33,017 bases of DNA from a bacterium (lineage in GTDB: Bacteria; SM23-81; DAOVCL01), in NCBI GenBank assembly GCA_029932675.1, contig JAOZPP010000033.1:1-33017 (forward strand), given 5' to 3'. A program made the translations under genes and the position numbers. Of this stretch, positions 7,590 to 16,226 are shown one piece after another; position 1 is the first letter of the stretch; the number at the start of each line of letters is the position of its first letter. The notes beneath the pieces are model-generated. The model searched no databases, had not been told where the DNA came from, and saw only the letters and a program-made list of their open reading frames with translations.

Positions 7590-9218
7590 CTAAACCCGTC
7601 CTAAAATTGAATAACCTATATAGGAAGCATGGAGGTTTATCCCCTTGAGGTCATTCAAAAGGTCTAAGTGGATGGTACTTGTCTCCAAACTTTCCCTATA
7701 CCCCTGTTGAAGCCTTTGGATATGGGTTCTATGGAGTCGGTTCTGTTCATCGACGAGCATCTTTGTCCGATCGATAATTTGCCTAGCCGAGATCTTGTCA
7801 AAGGATGCAGAAGCATTAAGAGCCATCTGAAGGGTAATCAAAGTCTTTCGATGATAACTCTTAATCTCGTCAAAACCTTGGTCCGAGAAGTAAAACCCCT
7901 CTTCCATCTTCCTTTTCGCATAGGTCATTATGTTTTTGCTTATCAGATCTCCTATATGTTCTAATTCATCAACTATATGCAAAAGGGCGATTTCCCTCTC
8001 TGACTGCTCAGGGGTGAGCTCTTTCTGGGATAGCTTTGTAAGATAAGGTGTTATGGATTCCTCCAAGAGATCAACCTTATCATCATCCTTTACTATTCTC
8101 TTCCGCAAATCTTCATCGTTTCTCTTAAAGACCTCCATTGTCCCCCTGAGCATTCCATAAACTATGTCTCCCATTCTCAATATCTCCCTTGTAGCTTGGC
8201 CTAAAGCCAAGGCTGGGGTCTCTAGTACTCTCGGGTCCAGGTAAAGGGGACCAAACTCCTTCTTCACCCTTGATTCTGGGATTAAGGAGTGGACCATACG
8301 AGCATAAATAGGGACCAAGGGGAGGAAGATTAATGCCATCCCCACATTGAATATGGTATGGGCATTGGCCACCTGACGAGCTAGATCTCCGGAAGTCCTG
8401 GAGACAAGGGACTCAAATCCTTGCAAGAACGGAAAGAAGAGAGCAACCCCTAAGATCTTAAATATGATATGGGCTAAGGCCACCCTGTGGGCCTCGGTAG
8501 ATGTGCCCAGAGAGGCTAAGAGGGCGGTAGCACAGGTGCCGATGTTCGCCCCCAAGACGAGGGGAATAGCCGAGTTTAGGTCTAGTATTCCCTTAAAACA
8601 AAGGGTGAGAACAAGACCTATGGTTGCTGCACTGCTTTGGATCAAAGCGGTAAAGACTGTGGATATGAGAACCCCGAGAAGGGGCATTCTACCCACAGAG
8701 GCAAAGGCGGACATAACACCGGGGTGTGACCTTAAGGGGGCCATCGCATCGGACATAACCTTCATTCCCAAGAAGATAAATCCAAAAGCCATAACCGCCT
8801 GTCCTAATCTGCCCCGATTCCCCTTTCCCCCACTCATCATCAGGACAAACCCTAAGAAGATGATTAAGGGGGAGTAATCGGAGATTTTAAATGCAATCAA
8901 CTGTACGGTGAAGGTGGTCCCGATGTCCGCCCCTAAGATTATACCCAACGATTGTCTTAAACTGATTAAAGCGGAATTGGCCAGACTAACTAAAATGACT
9001 GTGGTGGCGCTGCTACTTTGAGTGGCAAAAGTGGCTACAGTCCCAATGAAGAGGCCAATGATCCTCTTTCTAGTCAGCCTACTCAAGATCGGTTTAAGCC
9101 TGTTTCCAGCCATCCCCCTCAGTCCATCAGCGGCATATTTAATCCCAAAAAGGAAAAGGCTCAAACCACCCAAGAGGTAAAAGAAGGAGAAGACGGTCAG
9201 TTGTTCATTCCCTATCAT
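7590..9218 (-). CDS. Na+/phosphate cotransporter family protein with C-terminal PhoU-like domain
   Basis: This 542-residue inner-membrane protein has two inverted Na/Pi cotransport repeats (about 10-150 and 165-300). Each carries the family's Gln-Ser-Ser signature: FATQSSSATTVILVSLA and ALIQSSAATIGLVLTL, followed by GADIGTTFT and GANIGTCATALLASLG. A cytoplasmic helical PhoU-like domain follows at about 340-530 (LLHIVDELEHIGDLISKNI). Family members import phosphate with Na+; the PhoU-like tail is thought to regulate this. Bacterial homologues are poorly characterised, so the substrate is inferred. It starts 28 nt after the polysaccharide deacetylase gene and its stop touches the start of the holin-like gene, suggesting co-transcription. 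Confidence 0.92.
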   Translation of the reverse strand: MIGNEQLTVFSFFYLLGGLSLFLFGIKYAADGLRGMAGNRLKPILSRLTRKRIIGLFIGTVATFATQSSSATTVILVSLANSALISLRQSLGIILGADIGTTFTVQLIAFKISDYSPLIIFLGFVLMMSGGKGNRGRLGQAVMAFGFIFLGMKVMSDAMAPLRSHPGVMSAFASVGRMPLLGVLISTVFTALIQSSAATIGLVLTLCFKGILDLNSAIPLVLGANIGTCATALLASLGTSTEAHRVALAHIIFKILGVALFFPFLQGFESLVSRTSGDLARQVANAHTIFNVGMALIFLPLVPIYARMVHSLIPESRVKKEFGPLYLDPRVLETPALALGQATREILRMGDIVYGMLRGTMEVFKRNDEDLRKRIVKDDDKVDLLEESITPYLTKLSQKELTPEQSEREIALLHIVDELEHIGDLISKNIMTYAKRKMEEGFYFSDQGFDEIKSYHRKTLITLQMALNASASFDKISARQIIDRTKMLVDEQNRLHRTHIQRLQQGYRESLETSTIHLDLLNDLKGINLHASYIGYSILGRV

Positions 9219-9246
9219 TTCCCAATTCCCTAAATTAGCTAAAGAC

Positions 9247-10014
9247 TTACCTATGGTACCGGTATCCTTTAACTAAAGGAGTACCCCGAGAAAAGAAGTT
9301 GATAATTCTTCCCTTTACTCTCTCCTCCCAGAGGAACCTTCCCTCTCCCAGCTTTTGACGGAGGTTCCAAAGGGTGTCGATTAAATAGATCCCCTCTCGA
9401 GGAAGAAAACCCTTCTTCCCCTCACTGGGCTGGCCAAAGACTGCCTTATAGCCCATCTTTTGAGCAACTTGATTGGTAAGGAGGTTACCCCGGCCAAATG
9501 GACAGGCTAAGAATTCCACGGCCTCTCCCATCTTATCCTCTAAAAGCTTCTTGGAATACCCCAGCTCATATTCGAGTTGAGGAGGAGTTAGTCTGGTAAG
9601 ATCAGGATGATTAACAGTATGTGACTGAAAAGAGTGTCCATAAGTAGCCATTTCTTTCATCTGTCTCCAGCTTAGATGCTTAGACCTCCTCCCCCAGAGG
9701 TTGACATCCCAATTGTTCTCCTTTCCGACGAACCCCACGACAACGAAGACGGTGGAGACAAATCCATACTCCTCCATTATGGGAAAGGCATTGCGGTAAA
9801 TCGATTCATATCCATCATCAAAAGTTATGGCTAAACTTCTTTGAGGAAAGTTTCTGGTCTTGAAGTAGTAAAACCATTCCTCTATTGTCAAGGTGTGGTA
9901 GCCCTTGCGATGGAGATAGCCCATCTGTAACCTGAACTGGTGGAGGGTGGTAGTAGTGATGCCCAATTCAAAGCTGTCTTGAACCTTGTGATAGACAAGC
10001 GGAACGGGAAACAT
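9247..10014 (-). CDS. Polysaccharide deacetylase (NodB-homology, carbohydrate esterase 4)
   Basis: This 255-residue protein has a NodB domain at about 65-200. Visible catalytic motifs are LAITFDDGY (the Asp-Asp pair), SHTVNH (metal-binding His pair) and ACPFGRGN in place of the usual RPPxG motif. The family removes N- or O-acetyl groups from chitin-like oligosaccharides, peptidoglycan or exopolysaccharide using a divalent metal. No signal peptide is seen. The N-terminal stretch (PLVYHKVQD, FRLQMGYLHRKGYHTLTIEEW) resembles the PgaB/IcaB-like subgroup that trims surface polysaccharides. It follows a strong terminator hairpin, so it probably begins its own transcription unit with the Na/Pi cotransporter. 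Substrate unknown. Confidence 0.9.
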   Translation of the reverse strand: MFPVPLVYHKVQDSFELGITTTTLHQFRLQMGYLHRKGYHTLTIEEWFYYFKTRNFPQRSLAITFDDGYESIYRNAFPIMEEYGFVSTVFVVVGFVGKENNWDVNLWGRRSKHLSWRQMKEMATYGHSFQSHTVNHPDLTRLTPPQLEYELGYSKKLLEDKMGEAVEFLACPFGRGNLLTNQVAQKMGYKAVFGQPSEGKKGFLPREGIYLIDTLWNLRQKLGEGRFLWEERVKGRIINFFSRGTPLVKGYRYHR

Positions 10015-10094
10015 AACTAACTCTTATCTTAATCGAAGGCAAAAGGTATGTCAACCGAAAAATGGTTGTTGGATCTATGGATCGGAAACAAGAA

Positions 10095-10111
10095 AGGCCA
10101 CCGAGTGGCCT
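10095..10111 (-). terminator. Rho-independent terminator after the TPR-like gene
   Basis: AGGCCAC and GTGGCCT form a 7-bp GC-rich stem with a 3-nt loop. On the - strand it is followed at once by TTCTTGTTT. It lies 43 nt past the stop of the TPR-like gene and 80 nt before the deacetylase start, so it separates two transcription units. Confidence 0.75.
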
Positions 10112-10153
10112 GAGGTGTTAATCGCGTTGGCATTTCGTTGACCATGGCGAGGA

Positions 10154-11791
10154 TCAACCTACCCCTCTTATAATTTGGTGGAAAAACTCCTTTCCTCTTG
10201 CCCTTCCCTCGGTTTTTGCACAGCGAAAAGCGATTTGATACAAGGCCCAGGGCCTAAAAGAGGGGTGTTCAATCGTTTTTGCCACGGAGAGAGCTTGGTC
10301 GAGTTGCCCAAGCCCCGCGTAATCAATGGCCACTGTGGCTAAGATTTGGCCCTTGCCGTGTTCCTCCCGAATCGTCTTCCCCACCTGGATAGTTTGAGAG
10401 AGCACCTTGGAGGCTTGTTCCCTTTCTCCCATCTCTGCATATCGGGAAGCTATCTTATATATCGTCCAGGCTTTATGATGGGCATCCCTTGGAGTAATCG
10501 TCTTCGTTATTTGAAGCGCTTGGGAGAGTATCTCAGAGGCCTTGCCCTTTAGCCCAATTTCTGCATACCTGCCCGCTATCTCACTCAAAGCCGCTGCTTT
10601 ATGATGTTTTTCATGATCACTCCGGGGAGCCATTTTTTGGGTTATCTGAAGGGCTATAGCCAATATCTCGGAGGCTTTTCCCTTTTCGCCGGCTTTGGCA
10701 AAATTACCAGCTATCCCCTCCAACGCTTCAGCTTTGGAATGTGCATCCTCTATTCGTTTGGCCAGTTGGTAGGCTTCAGATAGTATCTGAGATGCGTTCT
10801 CCTTCTCTCCAAGTTCCGCATACCTGCCCGCTATCTCATACAAACCTTTGGACTTGAAAAAGGCGGATTTTATCGATCTGGCTACTTCAAGGGCCCGGTC
10901 GTATTTTCCAGCCTGAGCATATCCCTGAGCAATTTGAGCAAGAGTTGCTGCTCGTTCGTTGGGTTTCTCAATTCCTTCGGCTACCTGGAGGGCCTGGGAT
11001 AATATCTGAAGCGCTTCATCCATCCCTTCTGCCTCCATATACCCGATAGCTATTTGATTCAACACCCTGGCTTTGGGAGAGGCATACCCTATGGGTTCGA
11101 CTACCCGCAAGGCCTGGGATAACACCCCCCGAGCTTCCTCTCTCAGTCCAGCCTCAGCATATCGGGTAGCTACCTTGGCCAAACCCTGAGCTTTGTCATA
11201 AGGTCCCTTGATTGCTTTGGCCTCGGCAAGGAGACGGGTTGAGAGCTGAGAGGCCTTCTCCCTATCCCCTGCTTTCGCATACCGGCAGGCTATTTCAGCT
11301 AAAGCCTCCACCTTGTTAGAAGCCCAGTCTATGGCTCCAGCTACCTTTAAAGCCTGGTCGAACTGCTCTCTTTCCGCATAGCAGGAGGCTATCTCAACCA
11401 AAGCTTTGGCTCGGTAACTGCCCCACTTTATTGATTTGGCGGCAAGGAGGGCACAGAGGAGAGGATCTTCTTCCGCCTCAGCCCTCATCTTTGCTTGGGG
11501 GATAATGGTTTCTCTTAGTTCAGTGATCGTATATGGCCCAAGTTTAGCTTTGCCTGCGGTTAGATCCCTCGCCAGTTCTGAGGAAGGATACTTTGACCGC
11601 ACCATTTCTATCTTTTCCAGGGATCTTTTATAGAGTATATAGGCCTGAGAATAGCTTGACTCCTCAGCCTTTTGTGCACTTCTGAGGAGTTTTGCGGCCT
11701 CTTGAAACAGTCTGTTTTCTTTAGGGCTGGCGCAGCAGAGAGATAGCGCTATTCCCAAGTAAGCTCCGACATAAAATACCCATTTTCCCAT
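10154..11791 (-). CDS. TPR/SEL1-like repeat protein with about 11 tandem helical repeats, probably exported
   Basis: This 545-residue protein starts with a hydrophobic segment (about 4-20, VFYVGAYLGIALSLCCAS) that could be a signal peptide. The Cys pair suggests a lipoprotein, but the residue before Cys is Leu, so the lipobox is not canonical. After a charged linker, about 11 repeats run from residue 125 to the end. Each has the pattern KAxALxxIAxxYAxxGxxxxAxxxLxxALxxAxxI; a 40-residue form alternates with a 33-34-residue form lacking the last turn. This resembles TPR-like superhelices, which usually bind proteins. The target is unknown. It begins 33 nt after the ACT-like gene (AGGTGA, 6 nt before the ATG) and is the last gene of the surface cluster, just before a strong terminator. 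Confidence 0.7.
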   Translation of the reverse strand: MGKWVFYVGAYLGIALSLCCASPKENRLFQEAAKLLRSAQKAEESSYSQAYILYKRSLEKIEMVRSKYPSSELARDLTAGKAKLGPYTITELRETIIPQAKMRAEAEEDPLLCALLAAKSIKWGSYRAKALVEIASCYAEREQFDQALKVAGAIDWASNKVEALAEIACRYAKAGDREKASQLSTRLLAEAKAIKGPYDKAQGLAKVATRYAEAGLREEARGVLSQALRVVEPIGYASPKARVLNQIAIGYMEAEGMDEALQILSQALQVAEGIEKPNERAATLAQIAQGYAQAGKYDRALEVARSIKSAFFKSKGLYEIAGRYAELGEKENASQILSEAYQLAKRIEDAHSKAEALEGIAGNFAKAGEKGKASEILAIALQITQKMAPRSDHEKHHKAAALSEIAGRYAEIGLKGKASEILSQALQITKTITPRDAHHKAWTIYKIASRYAEMGEREQASKVLSQTIQVGKTIREEHGKGQILATVAIDYAGLGQLDQALSVAKTIEHPSFRPWALYQIAFRCAKTEGRARGKEFFHQIIRGVG

Positions 11792-11823
11792 TTATATCAC
11801 CTGAAAGGGATGTTTTCGGCTAC

Positions 11824-13707
11824 CTAGCTGGGTTTCTTTCCACTCTTCGTTTTCACTACCGACCCTCTCCTCCTCAATTTTTGTAGAAGCTCGTTTAGTC
11901 TCTCCTCGCTTAAGGGTCTCCCCTCCTGGGTAACCCTAAGGAGGAGGAGGGTTGATTCCTCCACATCGATTTTGCTCATGGTCACCCCATAATCTTGGAG
12001 TAATTTGAGAAATCCCTTTAAAAGCCGACGCTTAGATGGATAGGCCAACCCGATAAGAGTAGAGGAAGGAAGTTTCTTTCCCTCTTTTAGGGTTATTCCT
12101 GTGTTCCTCCCCTCCACAACAAATTCATGGCCTGATATCTCGTGTCGGTCTAAAACCTCTATTCCTAACTTTATCTCCTCGATTATCTCCTCCACTGGGG
12201 CAGTAGCCCGATAGAAGTCATCTAAACTGTAATAGATGGCCCTTACTAACCCATCTTCTGCCTCGGAGAGCTCCTCTTTCACCTGAATAAACCTCCCCAT
12301 CTCCAGCCTGCGCATACCCTCATCGAAATCTCGAAAATCCCCTATCACCGTTCTCAACTTTTTATGGATGACCTCGTAAATGTCCTCTGTTGTCTTGAAG
12401 GTGGATACATCTGCTTTAAGGTCAATTATATCGATCTCCTCCTTACCGAAATACTTTGGTGGACGGGCCGAGAGGATACTTAGGCCCTTAACCGCCTCCA
12501 ATTCCTGGATGCATTTAAACAGGACCCTCTCCCTTTCCGATTTCTCCTTGGAGAGGATGATGATTACCTTGAAATCGATCGACTCTTCTGTTGACCTGCT
12601 TACGCTTATATAAACCTGGGTCATTCCTGTAGATCTATACTCCTGCAGAAGAAAAGGGATTATAGCGCGCAGATAGTGTTCGAACCCCCCCAAGGACTCC
12701 ATCCATTTAATCCTCTCCATCTTCCTGGTGGAGGCCATTTTAAGGATACCTTTCCTTATCGCCTCCCCTCTCCTCTTGGAGAAAGCCCGACCTTCTCTAT
12801 CAGTTATCTCCATCCGATAGACGGTGATACCATCATTGGTAATGAACTCTTTGTTATACTTGTTTTTAAACCCTGGAACTGTGCGGTTTATGGCCTCCAA
12901 ACAGTCGTTGAGGGAGAAGTCCCTGTCCAGTCCGGCAATGGTGATCCCGGTTAAAGTGCCTCCCTTGGTCTCCAAGTTCTTCACCCAAACCTGTGCCCTC
13001 CCCCCCAATCTTCTCACCTTTTGAACGAATCTGAAGTTGGTTATTATCTGTTCGGCCAGATCCTCTATCTTCCTCTCCGTAATATAGGCCTCGGACCTGC
13101 TGGCGAAGAACTTCACTGCTTCTCCATCCTTGCCCAGAAGCCCTTCTCTCTCCTTCTCCTTACATAACCCATCAATGGCTTCCGCAACCTCTCCGTAAAT
13201 CTCCAACTTCCTCGCTTCCTTGGAGAGAAGATATCTCTTCGCCCAACTCCCTAAGCTGGCCCTCTCCAAGCTTTTGATAAAGGATGCCTTCTCCTGGCAG
13301 AATTCCCTTATCGCCTGAGGCGTTTCTAATTCTACAGCCATCAATATTGCACCTAATTTCTGGTGGTTATGTTCGAGGACAAATCCCTTCATAAATCTGA
13401 TGTTCCATCTTCTCTCGTGCACAGCGGCCACACAGGAGTCCGACATCCCTGGCCAGTCAGAAGCCAAAAGTCCTACAATGACCTGCTGGGGATACTCTTC
13501 CCCTTCCTTGAAGGGGGGGATGAATACCACACTTCTCCCCTTCTCCTCCCAGGTTTTAAGCAGGGCTACACAAAGGGCAACCTCCTCTGAATGAGGGATA
13601 AACTCGTGGGAGGATTCTACCTCCTGGAGGTAATCCCTCATTACATCCCCACTCAGCTCCACTCCATAACCCCTTAGGATATCACCTATTTCCTTTAACT
13701 TCTTCAA
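11824..13707 (-). CDS. Uncharacterised protein with several ACT-like regulatory modules
   Basis: I do not recognise this 627-residue protein as a named family. Residues about 72-125 read like an ACT domain (VIVGLLASDWPGMSDSCVAA...NIRFMKGF). Three other stretches have a similar beta-alpha-beta rhythm: about 255-325 (LTGITIAGLDRDFSLNDCL), 375-450 (TQVYISVSRS...FKVIIILS) and 568-615 (STLIGLAYPSKRRLLKGFL). Between them lie helical charged linkers. ACT repeats usually bind small metabolites and control an attached enzyme, but no catalytic domain is seen. The layout loosely recalls the N-terminal ACT region of large NAD-glutamate dehydrogenases. There is no signal peptide or membrane segment, unlike both upstream genes. 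The start is TTG overlapping the DUF4159 stop by 4 nt (TTGA). No Shine-Dalgarno is visible, so the start is uncertain. Confidence 0.6.
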   Translation of the reverse strand: MKKLKEIGDILRGYGVELSGDVMRDYLQEVESSHEFIPHSEEVALCVALLKTWEEKGRSVVFIPPFKEGEEYPQQVIVGLLASDWPGMSDSCVAAVHERRWNIRFMKGFVLEHNHQKLGAILMAVELETPQAIREFCQEKASFIKSLERASLGSWAKRYLLSKEARKLEIYGEVAEAIDGLCKEKEREGLLGKDGEAVKFFASRSEAYITERKIEDLAEQIITNFRFVQKVRRLGGRAQVWVKNLETKGGTLTGITIAGLDRDFSLNDCLEAINRTVPGFKNKYNKEFITNDGITVYRMEITDREGRAFSKRRGEAIRKGILKMASTRKMERIKWMESLGGFEHYLRAIIPFLLQEYRSTGMTQVYISVSRSTEESIDFKVIIILSKEKSERERVLFKCIQELEAVKGLSILSARPPKYFGKEEIDIIDLKADVSTFKTTEDIYEVIHKKLRTVIGDFRDFDEGMRRLEMGRFIQVKEELSEAEDGLVRAIYYSLDDFYRATAPVEEIIEEIKLGIEVLDRHEISGHEFVVEGRNTGITLKEGKKLPSSTLIGLAYPSKRRLLKGFLKLLQDYGVTMSKIDVEESTLLLLRVTQEGRPLSEERLNELLQKLRRRGSVVKTKSGKKPS

Positions 13708-14360
13708 TGGGTCAGCGCGTAGACAATGATGTTTACCCCCATCCTGAAAGCAGCCTCCCTCTTTTCGGGTGGATCCTTATGTACCTCAGAGTCGGCCCAC
13801 CCATCGCTGATGTTTGTCTCGTAGGTGTAAAAGACTACCAGTCTTCCCTCCCAGAAGATGCCCAATCCCTGGGGAGGCTTTCCATTGTGTTTATGTATTT
13901 TGGGCAATCCATGAGGGAAATCATAATGACAGTGGTAGATGGGATGGCTAAAGGGGAGTTCAACCAGATCCTTGTGCGGAAAGACCTTTTTGATCTCCTG
14001 ACGGAAGTATTTGTCCATTCCATAGTCATCATCGGCATAAAGGAAACCGCCGTGGGTAAGGTAGAACCGCAGCCTCTTCGCTTCTTGGTCTGAAAGGCTT
14101 ATCCGCCCGTGGCCTGTCATATAGAGGAAAGGATAGGAAAAGAGTTCCTTGCTGGAAAGTTCAACCACCACCTGATCTTTGGCCACTTTGATATTGGCTC
14201 GTTTCCCTAACTGGCGCAGCATATTCGGTATTATAGAGGGGTCATTATACCAATCACCTCCACCGCCATATTTCAGCCGCGCTATAGTAAACTCCCCTGC
14301 ACCATATGAGGTCAAGGGAAGAATGACCACAAATAGAGTTATGACTGTTCTTTTAAACAT
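13704..14360 (-). CDS. DUF4159 domain protein, exported
   Basis: This 218-residue protein has a signal peptide (MFKRTVITLFVVILPLTSYGA) followed by a DUF4159 domain. Typical features are FTIARLKYGGGGDWYNDPS, the strand FLYMTGHGRISLS, GGFLYADDDYGMDKYFRQEI, and a C-terminal FRMGVNIIVYALTH. The fold is thought to resemble class I glutamine amidotransferases, without a known activity. The frame stays open to 14462, but I chose ATG 14360. It has GAAGGA just upstream, begins with a proper signal peptide, and lies 8 nt after the preceding stop; the longer version would only re-read the end of that gene in another frame. Function unknown. Confidence 0.85.
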   Translation of the reverse strand: MFKRTVITLFVVILPLTSYGAGEFTIARLKYGGGGDWYNDPSIIPNMLRQLGKRANIKVAKDQVVVELSSKELFSYPFLYMTGHGRISLSDQEAKRLRFYLTHGGFLYADDDYGMDKYFRQEIKKVFPHKDLVELPFSHPIYHCHYDFPHGLPKIHKHNGKPPQGLGIFWEGRLVVFYTYETNISDGWADSEVHKDPPEKREAAFRMGVNIIVYALTH

Positions 14361-14368
14361 CTTTCCTT

Positions 14369-15553
14369 CTATCTTAAAAGGAGAAGCTTCAGCCAGTATC
14401 CCTTTCCTCCCGCCCGCAAACATGCCAGGTAGATTCCGCTGGGTAAGCTTTTTCCCCTCCAATTTTCGCCATCCCAGATTATCTTCCCCTCTTGTTCTGT
14501 CCCCTGAAGGAGCGTCCTCACCTTCTCCCCTAAGGGATTGTAGATCTCTAAGCTAACTCTTTGAGCCCGGGGTAGGGTGAATTGGATGGTTGTGGAGGAG
14601 TTGAACGGGTTGGGGTAATTCCCAAAATGTAATTGCATTCGCTGTGGAGGGACTGGCAGGTTCTGGCTTACATTTAAAACATCCTCTAATAGCCAATAAC
14701 AGGAGTTGAGGAAGATAACCTTGTCCGCCGCTTCGTTCCAACCGTCGTAGAGGCGGTCGCCGGGGGCTCCCGTCCCGTCATCCGCGGGAGAGCTATCTCC
14801 AATAGAAACAACCCTTCCTTGTCCATACCTACAGGTGGCGAGCATAACGTTATAATTTCCCTGGGGAGTTCCCTCCATCCATATATGGCCCTGCACGGTA
14901 GGGTTTTTTTCGGGATAAAGCACCATTGTAGTTCCCCCATGGAAGGCTAAGGAGTCGCCTCTTCCCCAATGTCCATTTATTATTGGATCAGTAATGGCTG
15001 TATCCACATTCCCCGAAGTCTGGGTGATCGAGTTGTTCGCCTCACCAGTGGTGTCAAAATGGATGCCGAAGCAGGTGTCGACCCCCAAATCGTTCCAGAC
15101 CCGCGGGGAATCGTCATAGATGCCATTGCTATTCCGATCTGATGAGTTATGGTCGGCCACCATAAAGAGCGAGCCGCCGTCATGGACCCATTGTAAGACC
15201 GCTCTTTTCTCCGAAGATGAGAAGAAGAGCTGGGGTTCACAGACAACAAAAAGGTCGTATTTCGATAAATCCATAGAGTTTGAGCTGTCCCCATAAGTGA
15301 GAGCACTATCCGGAGGAAGGGTATGCACCAAAAAACCCTCCCCCCAAAGGGAAAAACCCCAGGAGGAGATCCCCCCCAGCCAGCTCTCCGCTGAGGAGGG
15401 ATTAAAGGGCAGGGGAATTGGTTGGTCGTCGTCTATTACCCAGTCTGCATTTCCCGCTTGCTCGTCCTTGGTGTTATCGAAAAGGACGGAGACAGGGGAA
15501 GCTTGTGGGGTAAAGAGAAGGATCAGAATAAAAAACCAGAGAAAGACCTTCAA
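14369..15553 (-). CDS. Secreted protein: GATase-like/DUF4350-like domain plus C-terminal FlgD/Por (T9SS type A) sorting domain
   Basis: This 394-residue protein has a signal peptide (VFLWFFILILLFTPQASP). An alpha/beta domain follows: SVLFDNTKDEQAGNADW at the N-terminus, then YDLFVVCEPQLFFSSSEKRAVLQWV and GGSLFMVADHNSSDRNSNG, resembling the GATase1-like domains of DUF4350 proteins. The last 80 residues are a classic beta-sandwich sorting domain: FGNYPNPFNSSTTIQF, VSLEIYNPLGEKVRTLL, SGIYLACLRAG, ending in LKLLLLR. In Bacteroidetes-like bacteria this domain sends proteins through type IX secretion. The frame opens at TTG 15568, but AAGGAGG lies inside that extension; the TTG at 15553, 5 nt after GGAGG, is the likely start (TTG 15556 is the alternative). 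It heads the cluster with the DUF4159, ACT-like and TPR-like genes. No T9SS machinery genes are in the window. Confidence 0.85.
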   Translation of the reverse strand: MKVFLWFFILILLFTPQASPVSVLFDNTKDEQAGNADWVIDDDQPIPLPFNPSSAESWLGGISSWGFSLWGEGFLVHTLPPDSALTYGDSSNSMDLSKYDLFVVCEPQLFFSSSEKRAVLQWVHDGGSLFMVADHNSSDRNSNGIYDDSPRVWNDLGVDTCFGIHFDTTGEANNSITQTSGNVDTAITDPIINGHWGRGDSLAFHGGTTMVLYPEKNPTVQGHIWMEGTPQGNYNVMLATCRYGQGRVVSIGDSSPADDGTGAPGDRLYDGWNEAADKVIFLNSCYWLLEDVLNVSQNLPVPPQRMQLHFGNYPNPFNSSTTIQFTLPRAQRVSLEIYNPLGEKVRTLLQGTEQEGKIIWDGENWRGKSLPSGIYLACLRAGGKGYWLKLLLLR

Positions 15554-15586
15554 CAAAGCCTCCTTCAAATCAAAATAAAATAAGCT

Positions 15587-15605
15587 GGGTCGCTGGACGT
15601 GACCC
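15587..15605 (-). terminator. Possible weak terminator after the PAP2 gene
   Basis: GGGTC and GACCC pair across 9 nt. On the - strand the stem is followed by AGCTTATTTTATTTTGATTT. It lies between the PAP2 stop and the T9SS-tagged gene. The stem is only 5 bp, so partial read-through is likely. Confidence 0.35.
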
Positions 15606-15628
15606 CGGAGCGAGCTAAGCTCTCCCCC

Positions 15629-16204
15629 TTAAGGTTCACTTACCTTCCTCTTATCTAAGGCCTTTAGGACCCGATTCTTCATCATCCAGGTAAATCCCCC
15701 ACAGATGGATCCCAATAAGGCCCCACTCAAGACGTCAAAGGGGTAATGCACCCCCACATAAATCCGGGAGTAGGAAATGAGCAAGGCAACGCCCATTAAG
15801 GGTAGAACGACCTTTCTATATTCAAGGGAGAAAAGGGTTGCTATGCTGAAACAGTTAGCCGCATGGGAGGAAGGTAGGGAATAAGAGTGGGGGCAGCCAA
15901 CCAAAAGGTGAACTCCGGACAGAACATGGCAAGGTCTCACCCGGGAAAGGAGGGGTTTAAGAAAGTGACTACTCAATTGATCGCTAAGGAATAAAGCTAA
16001 GATTCCTGTCCCTGCTATCCACCTCTCCCTCTTCCCACCCCTGATTATTAGAGCTATCCATACTCCCACCAAAGGGACTCTCCAATAGTGGAGATTTGTC
16101 AAAATGGGCATTAGAAAATCAAAGATCCCGTTTTGGAGCGTACTGTTAATCAGGTAGAAGACCTTTACATCCCAACCTAAAAGCCAACTAAGAGAAACCG
16201 CCAA
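15629..16204 (-). CDS. PAP2-family membrane lipid phosphatase
   Basis: This 191-residue membrane protein has the three-part PAP2 catalytic signature: KPLLSRVRP (motif 1), LPSSHAANCF (motif 2, with the catalytic His) and SRIYVGVHYPFDVLSG (motif 3, nucleophilic His). Five to six hydrophobic helices surround these. Relatives dephosphorylate undecaprenyl diphosphate, phosphatidylglycerophosphate or phosphatidate; which applies here cannot be told. The start is TTG at 16204 with AGGGAAG directly upstream, 22 nt after the pyrF stop, so it is probably the last gene of the gcv-pyrF unit. Confidence 0.92.
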   Translation of the reverse strand: MAVSLSWLLGWDVKVFYLINSTLQNGIFDFLMPILTNLHYWRVPLVGVWIALIIRGGKRERWIAGTGILALFLSDQLSSHFLKPLLSRVRPCHVLSGVHLLVGCPHSYSLPSSHAANCFSIATLFSLEYRKVVLPLMGVALLISYSRIYVGVHYPFDVLSGALLGSICGGFTWMMKNRVLKALDKRKVSEP

Positions 16205-16226
16205 CTTCCCTATCTCCCCCTTGAAT

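Noticed and set aside
13707-14093. 128-residue + strand frame opposite the DUF4159 gene
   Set aside because: Mirror of a well-supported gene, without a family-like pattern.
14361-14462. N-terminal extension of the DUF4159 gene to 14462
   Set aside because: It only re-reads the end of the preceding gene in another frame; the signal peptide and Shine-Dalgarno support ATG 14360.
15609-15625. GAGC/GCTC hairpin near the PAP2 stop as a terminator
   Set aside because: Four-base stem with a large loop and no T-run on either side.
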